The position numbers and the translations under genes are program-made. Below, in pieces: positions 51,932 through 59,681 of a stretch of 59,681 bases of DNA. The notes under the pieces are model-generated. The model made no database searches, was not told where the DNA came from, and saw only the letters and a program-made list of their open reading frames with translations. The number at the start of each line of letters is the position of its first letter. Within the stretch, counting starts at the first letter, position 1. The stretch spans positions 1 through 59,681 of the forward strand of contig PGXT01000006.1 in NCBI GenBank assembly GCA_002839285.1, written 5' to 3'. Source of the DNA: Spirochaetae bacterium HGW-Spirochaetae-5. Lineage in GTDB: Bacteria > Spirochaetota > UBA4802 > UBA5550.

Positions 51932-53170
51932 TTAAAGTTCAGCCATATTCTCTTCAATGTTTTCATCTTCGATGTAGTCGCTGTCTTCTTTTAAATTATA
52001 TTCAGCTTTTACTGTTTTTGAATACTCTGATTTGTAACCCTGTCCGGAGTTGTCCTTACCTTCTGTGGATTCATCTTCCGCTTCAGTATCGGTTTTTTCA
52101 ATTTTTTTGTATTTGTACATCATCTCCTTGGTGCTCATCTCTTTCCACTCTCTTGCGCGTACAATATATTTTCCGTTGGGATAATTATCTATATACTTCT
52201 GGAATTCACTGGAAGCCAGATCATAGTTTCTTGCCATAAAATATGAATATCCGATTTTAATACTGGCGTCCTGGTCTTTATGGTAGTAGCCGTTGCTTCG
52301 CACTCTGTTTAGATATGATATAGCGTTGTCATATTGTTTAAGCGAAAAATATGACTCTCCAATCCAGTAGAGTGAATTTTCGGTATTTGATGTTCCGGGG
52401 AACTGTGTAAGGTATTTCTTAAAGTAAGTAATAGCCGGGTAGTAACGTCCGCGTCTATAATTATTAAGTCCGCTTTCGTATAACTGCTTAGCGTAGGATT
52501 TTGTCACATCTCCGGTATAATTGCTGAAGTTTGCATAGTATTTAAGGAAATGGTCATAGAGTTCGTAGGCTTCACCATCCTGCCCCATACGCTTATAAGT
52601 TCTTGCTTTCCCGAGTATTGCCTCTTCGTTGTTCCCGTTCTCTGAAAGGGCAAGTTCGAACATTCTTTTAGATTTCTGGAATTCACCTGTTTTCAAGTAA
52701 GTGTGTCCCAGTTCGGTATAGATTCTGCTTCTGAAATCTTTATTATCACTGTAATTAAGAAGACTCATCAGGGAGTGAATACCCTCTTCATCGTATCTTT
52801 TCATGATTTTAAGACGTGCTATCCTCGCGTTTATCTCTTTTTCCATGTCGGCAGGGAGTTTCCTGTTCCCTTTAATGAGGTAGATGTATTTCAGATATGC
52901 AAGTCTGTTAAGATTAAGTTTTTCATAACTTTCTGCAATATAGTAATAGGCTTCCAGTGATGAGTCTGTACCAGGGTATTTGGCTATTACTTTTGTAAAG
53001 ATATCTATTGCCTTGTTGATCGATTCTTTTTCATTTCTTTCGAAGGACATCTTCCCTTCCACAATAAGCTCTTTCGCCTCTCTTTCAGGTTTTACGAAAG
53101 AATCGTAGTAGGCGATTAATCCTATTCCCATAATTATAAAAATGATTCCGACCAATATCCACTTTTTCAT
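51932..53170 (-). CDS. Membrane-anchored tetratricopeptide-repeat protein
   Basis: 412 aa from the ATG at 53170, which has GGAGAG 7 nt upstream; a start at 53200 lacks this. One N-terminal membrane helix (KWILVGIIFIIMGIGLIAYY), then about eight TPRs such as YYIAESYEKLNLNRLAYLKY, ELGHTYLKTGEFQKSKRMFE and YWIGESYFSLKQYDNAISYL. The final 55 residues are charged and disordered. The latter repeats resemble BamD/YbgF-type TPRs, but the anchor is a helix, not a lipid. Probably an inner-membrane scaffold facing the periplasm. Confidence 0.82.
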   Translation of the reverse strand: MKKWILVGIIFIIMGIGLIAYYDSFVKPEREAKELIVEGKMSFERNEKESINKAIDIFTKVIAKYPGTDSSLEAYYYIAESYEKLNLNRLAYLKYIYLIKGNRKLPADMEKEINARIARLKIMKRYDEEGIHSLMSLLNYSDNKDFRSRIYTELGHTYLKTGEFQKSKRMFELALSENGNNEEAILGKARTYKRMGQDGEAYELYDHFLKYYANFSNYTGDVTKSYAKQLYESGLNNYRRGRYYPAITYFKKYLTQFPGTSNTENSLYWIGESYFSLKQYDNAISYLNRVRSNGYYHKDQDASIKIGYSYFMARNYDLASSEFQKYIDNYPNGKYIVRAREWKEMSTKEMMYKYKKIEKTDTEAEDESTEGKDNSGQGYKSEYSKTVKAEYNLKEDSDYIEDENIEENMAEL

Positions 53171-53360
53171 TAAAGTTCTCTCCTGAAATTCTTTATTCAT
53201 ATAAGACGGCAGATAAAACCTTAGTTTTAATTACCGAAGAGCATTCTGTTTTGTTGTGATGACCGGCACCGCTATAAACAGATCGGCCGGATCATGTCTT
53301 TTAAATATTAATACTCATCTGATAACATCTCTAATCAATTTACAGAATTATAAAAAAAAA

Positions 53361-55058
53361 TTATTTTAAACGGACCAGCGCAAATTCAAACCAGAATTTT
53401 GCTTCTTCGGGAAAAGTGTTTTTTACTTCATCACTTTCCAGGAGCTTAATACTTTTTTCATATTCATGCATCTCGATATATGATTTTGCAATAAATAGTC
53501 TGGCCTTTGCCAGATCATGTTTATTATCGGTTGTTCCGGTAAATTTTTTCAGCTCTTTTAAGGCCTGTGAGTAGTTCCCTTTATAATAAGTTTTCTGAAT
53601 GATTATGTCAAGACCAGTTGCAGAGGGCTTGATGTCTTTTTCTTTTTCCGGTTTTTTAATTTCAATTATAACCGGTTTTTCTGAAATTATATTATTCAGA
53701 CTTTTTATAGGGCCCGTTGTGAGGTTAATCCCTTTAGAAATTTCTATAATTTCATTTTCCTGTTTCGATAAAACTCCATAAAAAAATGTTCCGGAGGGGG
53801 GAGGTGATATCACATATTTGCCGGATTTTATATTTTCCGTTCCGATAATATCATCATTCATAATACCGCCCGAATCAGCCGGCGGATTTACTGTTTTAAA
53901 TATGGAGACTATTTCATTTCCGGTATTTCCGGTATAGTTCCATCTTATTGTTATAGTGTTGTCACCTGTTTCATGGTTTAAAGAGTTGATTTTATATGGA
54001 AGTGTAATCATAAGTGGCGATTTTGTATAATTTGAATCGGTATCGAAATTGATATCAACGGCGCCATCGCTGTATCTTGAGAATACTGCATAGTAATATT
54101 TTCCCGGATTTAAATCATTATCGGTGTAGAGTGTAGTGTTACTGTCTACGATCTTTATCAGTTTTGAGAATTTTAATTTAAGCAGAGAATTAATCTGTTC
54201 GTCGGATCTGTATATTTCATAACCTTGGAGATCTTTCCCGGTTCTCGATTCTGCTTTTTCCCACTTTACGATAATTGTATTCTTTTCCCCTGAAAAAGCG
54301 CCCACATTCAGAGGTGTGGCGAGAGTTTTACCTTTAAGATATATTCCAGTTGAGGTGAAATTCTGATCTATTTTAGGATTAAAATATTCTATTCCGTTCT
54401 TATCAGTAATAGTTACTGCATAAAAATAGCTTCCGTAATCGGGTATGTTTGTATCAGTAAATTCAGTTTTATCGGTAATTAGTATTTTTTCGGCTACTTC
54501 AAGTTCCGGCGGGGATGAAATAGGGCTTCTGCTTCTGTAGAGATTGTATCTGATACCGCTTATGTTACTTTTTGACCATTGTATAAGAATTCTGTCTCCG
54601 CCGGACACCGATGCTTTTAATGCTTTAACATTTTCAGGCTCGATAAAAAGAGAAACAGGTTCGGATGTATAATTAACATCTTTTATAATTTCAATATCTC
54701 TTTTAACGAGATAGTCCTTTGCGAGAATTATATAGTAATATTTTTTCCCCTGCTGAATTTCCCGATCGATGAGAATACCGTTCATTCCGGAATTGAATAT
54801 TCCGGCAAGTTTTGCCTGAAGCGCATCCTCTATGGTTAAAATCTCCTTTTCACTTTTTCCTACAATGAAATCGCCAGGGTATTCACTATTCATTTTCCAT
54901 GTCAGTTTAATTGAGTCATTGGAAAATTTAATTCTTTCCGCTTTAATATCAGCGGCAATATGCGGCGGCAGCTGCACCGGCTGTGTCGCAAGATTGCTGC
55001 CTGAAAGCAGGCTTATCAGCAGTAAAGGGATTATTATTTTCAGATATTTTTTCTGCAT
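53361..55058 (-). CDS. Secreted fibronectin type III-like repeat protein with helical C-terminus
   Basis: 565 aa. Signal peptide about 1-25 (KIIIPLLLISLLSGSNLATQ). About four beta-sandwich repeats follow, each with a W or L core and a Y-Y/F-Y-A-V strand (GKKYYYIILAKD, YGSYFYAVTITDKNG, PGKYYYAVFSRYSDG, PSGTFFYGVLSKQ), the Fn3 pattern. The last about 80 residues are TPR-like (TYYKGNYSQALKELKKFTG). It is probably a periplasmic or surface adaptor. It lies 190 bp upstream of the TPR gene on the same strand; shared function is inference. Confidence 0.7.
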   Translation of the reverse strand: MQKKYLKIIIPLLLISLLSGSNLATQPVQLPPHIAADIKAERIKFSNDSIKLTWKMNSEYPGDFIVGKSEKEILTIEDALQAKLAGIFNSGMNGILIDREIQQGKKYYYIILAKDYLVKRDIEIIKDVNYTSEPVSLFIEPENVKALKASVSGGDRILIQWSKSNISGIRYNLYRSRSPISSPPELEVAEKILITDKTEFTDTNIPDYGSYFYAVTITDKNGIEYFNPKIDQNFTSTGIYLKGKTLATPLNVGAFSGEKNTIIVKWEKAESRTGKDLQGYEIYRSDEQINSLLKLKFSKLIKIVDSNTTLYTDNDLNPGKYYYAVFSRYSDGAVDINFDTDSNYTKSPLMITLPYKINSLNHETGDNTITIRWNYTGNTGNEIVSIFKTVNPPADSGGIMNDDIIGTENIKSGKYVISPPPSGTFFYGVLSKQENEIIEISKGINLTTGPIKSLNNIISEKPVIIEIKKPEKEKDIKPSATGLDIIIQKTYYKGNYSQALKELKKFTGTTDNKHDLAKARLFIAKSYIEMHEYEKSIKLLESDEVKNTFPEEAKFWFEFALVRLK

Positions 55059-55258
55059 TATTTTATTCTTGCGATTATATTTTTTTTTATTATCGGACGC
55101 GGGAGCTGTTTTCTTTAGAAAAAATATATCGGGGAATTTTTTTAATTCAAAAAGAGCAAAGTGTCAATATATGTCTTGACGTAAGGGTTGCAAAAAAATT
55201 TAAGTTTAATTTGTAATAATTACTGCAATTAATTGCAACAATAAATTATATTAAATAT

Positions 55259-57307
55259 ATGATGACAGAATTTGAATTTAAAATCCGCCAGAGGGACATT
55301 GAAACACTAATCGATTTGATCCGGAATAATAATCCGGACGCTGATGTTGAAATCGTTAAGAAAGCATATGATGTCGCCTTTAAAGCTCATGAGGGACAGT
55401 CCCGTCTTTCAGGTGAGCCTTATATAATACACCCTCTGGAAGTAGCCATAACTCTCGCTCTTCTCCGCCTTGATACAACAACAATCTGCGCGGCTCTTCT
55501 CCATGATGTTGTTGAAGATACTGAACATTCCATGGAATTTCTGGCAAGGGAGTTCAGTGAAGAGGTTGCTCTGCTTGTTGACGGTGTTACAAAAATATCA
55601 TCCCTTAAAAACCGTTCAAAATCCCATGCTCAGGCTGAAACTCTCAGAAAAATGCTTCTTGCTACTATTAAGGATATCAGGGTCATAATTATTAAGCTGG
55701 CCGATAAGCTTCATAATATGCGTACTATAATGTTTCAGGCAGAGCATAAACAGCAGAGAATCGCAAAGGAGACTCTGGATATCTACGCGCCTATTGCCAG
55801 AAGACTGGGTATTTCAAAGCTTGCAACAGAACTTGAGGACCTCTCTTTTCATGTTTTATATAAAGATGAATTCAATGACATAAAAAACAGAATCGCACTA
55901 AGGCAGTCCGAAGTTGAGGACTATCTCGAAAATGTAAGGACTCTTATTAATACAAGACTTGCGGAATTAAATATTAAAGTAGAGATTAAGGGGAGAGCTA
56001 AAAGCTATTATTCTATTTATAGGAAAATGGTAATGAGCAATAAGTCCTTTGATGATATTTATGATATAAGAGGTATAAGGCTTCTTACCGATGAAATGAA
56101 AGACTGTTATGCTGTTCTTGGTGTTATTCATTCCATATGGTCACCCATTGAAGGAAGATTCAAAGATTATATTGCTGTTCCTAAAACAAATATGTATCAG
56201 TCTCTCCATACTTCTGTTATGGGGCCGGAGGGGCTGCCTCTTGAGGTTCAGATAAGAACGAAGGAGATGGACGCCACGGCAGAGATGGGTATAGCTGCGC
56301 ATTGGATATATAAAGGGAGCGGGAAAAATCTGAAAAAAGAGTATAGAAATCTGTCTATACTTAACAGTCTGGACAGTGTCAGCCTTGATGCAATGAATAC
56401 CAGAGATTTTGTCTCAACAGTAAAGATGGACCTTTATGAAGATGAGATTTTTGTTTTTACACCGAAGGGGGAGATAATAAAACTCCCTTCAGGATCGACA
56501 CCCGTCGATTTTGCCTATGCCATACATACCGAAGTGGGGAATAAATGTTCCGGCGCTAAAGTTAACAATAAGCTTATACCGCTAAGGACTAAATTGAAAA
56601 GCGGTGAAATAGTAGAAATTATAACATCAAAAAATGCACATCCTGTTGAAGCATGGATGAAACTTGTTAAATCGGGAAATGCAAGGTACAAAATCAGGAA
56701 CTGGCTTAAAAAGCATAATGATGAGTTTGCAAAAACTGAAGAAGAGATTAAACGGAAAGAAGAGAAGAAAAAAGAGGTTAAAAAAGCCAGCGTATCAATT
56801 CCTGAAGAGGAGCAGATAAGGGTTAAGAATTTCAGCAAAGGGAGTAAAATAGGAGTAAGTATTGAGGGGAATAATAATGTTCTTATTAAACTCGCCCAGT
56901 GCTGTCAGCCTATCCCGGGAGATGGAGTAATAGGCTTTATTACAAGGGGGCGAGGGATTACAATCCATAAAAAATCCTGCCCGTCACTTGAGAGACTCAG
57001 TCTGGAGAGCGAAAGATTTATAAACATCATATGGGAGAAGGATGAAAAAAACAGGTATCCCATTAAAATGACAGTTGAATCGATCGACCGGCCTAATCTC
57101 CTGAAAGACGTAACCGATGAGATATCTCTTGCAAAATCTAATATTATCAGAGTGGAAGCTCAATCTTCCGGCAACGGAAAGGCGGTTCTTAAGTTTATCA
57201 TTGAAGTTACAGGTAATGAACATCTGGTTGAGATAATTAAACGTATAAATAAAATAAAAAGTGTTACCAATGTATATAAAATCAATGAAAAGGTTATACT
57301 GAAGTAG
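55259..57307 (+). CDS. rel: Bifunctional (p)ppGpp synthetase/hydrolase
   Basis: 682 aa. The hydrolase HD domain is intact (HEGQSRLSGEPYIIHPLEVA, His82-Asp83 in LLHDVVEDT). The synthetase has DIYDIRGIRLLTDE, GRFKDYIAVPKTNMYQSLHT and LEVQIRTKEMD with its catalytic Glu. TGS (about 395-455), the CCQPIPGDGVIGFITRGRGI zinc-finger-like region and a C-terminal ACT domain complete it. It sets the stringent response. No ribosome site precedes the ATG (or the next one at 55262), so the message may have a minimal leader; TATATT lies 7-12 nt upstream. maf overlaps its stop codon. Confidence 0.97.
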   Translation: MMTEFEFKIRQRDIETLIDLIRNNNPDADVEIVKKAYDVAFKAHEGQSRLSGEPYIIHPLEVAITLALLRLDTTTICAALLHDVVEDTEHSMEFLAREFSEEVALLVDGVTKISSLKNRSKSHAQAETLRKMLLATIKDIRVIIIKLADKLHNMRTIMFQAEHKQQRIAKETLDIYAPIARRLGISKLATELEDLSFHVLYKDEFNDIKNRIALRQSEVEDYLENVRTLINTRLAELNIKVEIKGRAKSYYSIYRKMVMSNKSFDDIYDIRGIRLLTDEMKDCYAVLGVIHSIWSPIEGRFKDYIAVPKTNMYQSLHTSVMGPEGLPLEVQIRTKEMDATAEMGIAAHWIYKGSGKNLKKEYRNLSILNSLDSVSLDAMNTRDFVSTVKMDLYEDEIFVFTPKGEIIKLPSGSTPVDFAYAIHTEVGNKCSGAKVNNKLIPLRTKLKSGEIVEIITSKNAHPVEAWMKLVKSGNARYKIRNWLKKHNDEFAKTEEEIKRKEEKKKEVKKASVSIPEEEQIRVKNFSKGSKIGVSIEGNNNVLIKLAQCCQPIPGDGVIGFITRGRGITIHKKSCPSLERLSLESERFINIIWEKDEKNRYPIKMTVESIDRPNLLKDVTDEISLAKSNIIRVEAQSSGNGKAVLKFIIEVTGNEHLVEIIKRINKIKSVTNVYKINEKVILK

Positions 57308-57906
57308 TGGAGATAATTCTTGGATCGGGTTCTCCGAGAAGGAGGATTATACTGGAGGGTATATTCGGCCCTGTCAGGGTTATCTCACCCTCAGTTGACG
57401 AAAGCCTGCTTAAAGATGAACCGGCATATGATTACACCGGAAGAATTACAAATTTAAAGATGGATGCTGTTCTGTCGGGATTAAATCTTTCAGAGAGCGG
57501 ATGCATTATAACTTCAGATACAATTGTTTCTATTGATGATAAAATACTCGGGAAGCCTGTTTCTGAAGATGATGCGGTATCGATGCTTAGAATGCTCTCC
57601 GGTAAGGAACATTCTGTGATAACCGGTGTAAGTCTGGTATTTAAAAATGGTTATGATCATGCACGATTTTATGGCTGTGAAACGACTTCTGTAAAATTTA
57701 AAAAGCTTAACGATGACACTATCCGGAATTATCTCGGGAAGGTTAATTATAGTGATAAAGCCGGTTCATATGCAATACAGGAGTCCGGTGATATACTGGT
57801 CGATTCAATTACCGGGTCTATGACAAATGTTATCGGGTTCCCGCTGCGTCTGTTTTTCCGGATTATAAATAATTCCGGTATGGCGGAATTTGTACTTGGT
57901 AAATAG
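57307..57906 (+). CDS. maf: Maf-family nucleotide pyrophosphatase
   Basis: 199 aa starting with GTG, which overlaps the last base of the rel stop (TAGTG), so translation is coupled. Motifs are LGSGSPRRRIIL at the N-terminus, ITSDTIVSIDDKILGKP with the catalytic Asp, and the DKAGSYAIQESG loop. Maf proteins hydrolyse modified or canonical dTTP/UTP or m7GTP. The exact nucleotide cannot be fixed by eye; the loop after SGSPRR is shortened compared with YhdE (no LLxxLG). Confidence 0.9.
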   Translation: MEIILGSGSPRRRIILEGIFGPVRVISPSVDESLLKDEPAYDYTGRITNLKMDAVLSGLNLSESGCIITSDTIVSIDDKILGKPVSEDDAVSMLRMLSGKEHSVITGVSLVFKNGYDHARFYGCETTSVKFKKLNDDTIRNYLGKVNYSDKAGSYAIQESGDILVDSITGSMTNVIGFPLRLFFRIINNSGMAEFVLGK

Positions 57907-58088
57907 AAGAAACTGATATTTTTTAGATAGCATATTAATATTGTAATGATTATTTCCCGGAATTGAGTTATATTATATATTAATGTTAATTTTTAAAAAT
58001 TATAGTTTATACAGAATAGATTTTATACCCGTTGTCAAATGGGACTGAAGCGGCAGATTATATTTTATTATTATCACGGCGGTGGTTT

Positions 58089-58625
58089 ATGGCTAAAAGG
58101 ACTAAGTATCTTATTGATAAGGGATTTCAGTTAAGGACTGCATTTTCTATTATTGGAGTGGTTGCTGCAGTTTCTCTTATTATCTTATCAACCATTGCTG
58201 CAAGTGTAGTTTACAATAATGAAAAAATAAATAATATTTACCAGATTGAAGATAATATTTTCCAGGGTATGCAGACTGCTAATGTTAATGGTCAGCCCGA
58301 TGAAGATTACAGATCTACAGTTGCGATGCTGACAAAAATTCATGATAATAATCTTAATAATATTAATAAACTGGCAGAGTATAACAGATATCTCCTTATA
58401 GCTCTTATTTTATGTGTTATTTTCCAGGGATTTATTCTGTTTATTATGATAATTCGAATTACCCACAGAATTTCCGGGCCGATATATGTAATGTCGAATT
58501 ATATAAAAGAGATTATTAATGGCGATATGCCCGATCCGCGTCCTCTTAGAGATAAAGATGAATTGAAGAAATTCTATAATCTATTTGTCGATCTTGTGGA
58601 TTCGATAAAAGAGAAGCATAAGTAA
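58089..58625 (+). CDS. Two-helix membrane protein with HAMP-like domain
   Basis: 178 aa from the ATG at 58089, which has GGTGG upstream; the open frame goes back to 58032. A basic N-terminus (AKRTKYLIDKGFQLRT) leads into helix 1 (AFSIIGVVAAVSLIILSTIA), a short periplasmic loop, helix 2 (LLIALILCVIFQGFILFIMI) and a HAMP-like linker (RITHRISGPIYVMSNYIKEI then GDMPDPRPLRDKDEL). No kinase or methyl-accepting domain follows. It could modulate another sensor, perhaps the PAS protein just downstream on the same strand. Confidence 0.75.
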   Translation: MAKRTKYLIDKGFQLRTAFSIIGVVAAVSLIILSTIAASVVYNNEKINNIYQIEDNIFQGMQTANVNGQPDEDYRSTVAMLTKIHDNNLNNINKLAEYNRYLLIALILCVIFQGFILFIMIIRITHRISGPIYVMSNYIKEIINGDMPDPRPLRDKDELKKFYNLFVDLVDSIKEKHK

Positions 58626-58790
58626 TATGTGCTTTAGTAATTCCTGATGCCGGTATTATCAAACTGTTTATGCATCATTGATATTAAGATTTTTTATAAT
58701 GCATGTAAAAAATGTAGTTATTTTAAAAATCCGGGTGTAATTAATTACGGGAAGTTAATTATAATCCTCAAAAAATGGAATGTATGATAA

Positions 58791-59681
58791 ATGTTTTCGG
58801 CTAATAATAGATCTTTTTTTCACCGCATCTCTTCAGATAAACTGCAGTCCGGGTTAATTTCAAAGTTTTTAATGTCTCCATTAAACAGGTATGATTTCCT
58901 GATTATTATTATCTCATCAGGATTGGGGATTCTTTTTGGAATAATCGATTCCTTTGTTTCGGCATACTTTTATAACCATAATATCTCTTTTAATGAATTT
59001 TTTATACACGATTACACTGATCTGTGGAAAAGATCCCTGGTTCTTGGAATCTGCCTTGTAAATGGAATAATAGTAATTATCCTGATGAAACACCGTAGAA
59101 AGACAAAGGATGATCTATTTGAAAGCGAGGAGATTTTCAAAATTCTTTTCAATCATTCAGCTGCCGGGATTGCTCTTGTTGATCTGAAGGGGAATTATAT
59201 AAAAGTAAATTCATCTTTTTACACAATGCTCGGATATACAGAAGAGGAGATGCTTAAAAAAAATTTCAGAGATATCACCCACCCTGATGATCTGCATGCA
59301 GACCTTGTGTATCTGGAACAGCTTAACAAAAATGAAATAAAATATTTTTCCATGGATAAAAGATATATCCACAAAAACGGAAGTTCTGTCTGGGCATATA
59401 TTACAATATCTTTAATTCATAATTCAAAAGGTGAACCGGTCAATTACACCAGTATATTCAATAATATTACAAATCGGGAAGAGTCTTCATTTATAGATAT
59501 ATCAGAACGGGATAAAGCACTGTTTGAAAAAAACAGATCATATCAGGAATTAAATCAGGTATTTAATTCCATTGGTGTTGGAATGTGTCTTATCGATCGG
59601 AATTTAAATATAGCAAGAGTTAATGATGCATTTGCTAAACTATTTTATAGAAATATAGATGAAATTGCGGGACTAAAGTGC
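58791..59681 (+). CDS. PAS-domain membrane sensor protein, C-terminus cut off by the window edge
   Basis: 297 codons are present and the frame is open to the last base. The start ATG at 58791 begins MFSANNRSFFHRISSDKLQS. Two membrane helices (about 44-70 and 92-112) surround a short periplasmic loop with FYNHNISFNEFFIHDY. A PAS domain (about 125-240) has AAGIALVDLKGNYIKVNSSF, GYTEEEMLKKNFRDITHPDD and NYTSIFNNITNREES, typical PAS plus PAC. A second PAS begins at about 262 (FNSIGVGMCLIDRNLN). The effector (kinase, diguanylate cyclase or phosphatase) lies beyond the edge. Confidence 0.85.
   Translation, partial: MFSANNRSFFHRISSDKLQSGLISKFLMSPLNRYDFLIIIISSGLGILFGIIDSFVSAYFYNHNISFNEFFIHDYTDLWKRSLVLGICLVNGIIVIILMKHRRKTKDDLFESEEIFKILFNHSAAGIALVDLKGNYIKVNSSFYTMLGYTEEEMLKKNFRDITHPDDLHADLVYLEQLNKNEIKYFSMDKRYIHKNGSSVWAYITISLIHNSKGEPVNYTSIFNNITNREESSFIDISERDKALFEKNRSYQELNQVFNSIGVGMCLIDRNLNIARVNDAFAKLFYRNIDEIAGLKC

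Noticed and set aside
55176-55217. Promoter for rel from TTGACG or TTGCAA with TGTAAT
   Set aside because: Several overlapping candidates with poor spacing or weak minus-10; cannot choose one by eye.

Overview
This 59.7-kb window is an ordinary-looking bacterial chromosome segment: AT-rich, with long intergenic gaps full of short palindromic repeats. The gene content fits a diderm, probably a spirochaete (Spirochaetota). The supporting features are a Lys/Gly-type phosphofructokinase, a K+-type membrane pyrophosphatase, a TrpR-like repressor, an rpsT-HU pair, secreted barrel-like and lipoprotein genes, and several hybrid kinases with fused solute-binding sensors. That placement is inference; there is no rRNA gene here. 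No phage, IS transposase, CRISPR array or defence island is visible.

Layout. 1-7.4 kb: edge of a CmpB-like membrane protein, a 735-aa acidic TPR-like protein, a DUF1858 redox mini-protein, a sodium:solute symporter, and glycogen debranching enzyme (glgX) overlapped by a small secreted DUF1573 gene. 8.1-16.1 kb: a YciO-type Sua5/TsaC protein, three envelope genes, a DEAD-box RNA helicase, DedA and HppA. 16.7-21.7 kb: a 47-aa Cys protein, alpha/beta hydrolase, HD hydrolase, PaaI thioesterase, a response-regulator remnant and an RlmL-type methyltransferase. 21.8-26.3 kb: a minus-strand run of SGNH-like protein, hybrid kinase, acidic protein and a 52-aa ORF. 26.7-34.5 kb: HEAT protein, small cytosolic and membrane proteins, phosphofructokinase, class II photolyase, TrpR-like protein, Upp and a COG2509 flavoprotein. 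34.7-41.7 kb: a single-domain response regulator, two more hybrid kinases and an MFS carrier. 42-51.9 kb: tRNA-Val, HU, S20, NfeD protease plus slipin, a PTS-EIIA/zinc-ribbon fusion, GNAT, an RsmG-SpoU methyltransferase fusion, Apt and a DegP-type protease. 51.9-59.7 kb: TPR and fibronectin-like envelope proteins, Rel, Maf, a HAMP protein and the start of a PAS sensor.

Most interesting point. The DUF1573 gene at 7021-7401 (minus) has one in-frame TGA exactly where the family has the first Cys of its CGCT motif. Conserved coding sequence continues past it to a stop that overlaps the glgX start codon, and a short stem-loop follows 15 nt after the TGA. It is a candidate selenoprotein (UGC motif); the alternative is a single nonsense change.

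Other points. Three families of MITE-like intergenic palindromes (called A, B and C here) recur with terminal inverted repeats. Two domain fusions stand out: PtsN-like EIIA with a C4 zinc ribbon, and RsmG with SpoU. The photolyase promoter predicts a leaderless message. An unusually strong terminator-like hairpin sits alone in a 700-bp divergent gap. Several genes shorter than 60 codons, or running off the window edges, are included.
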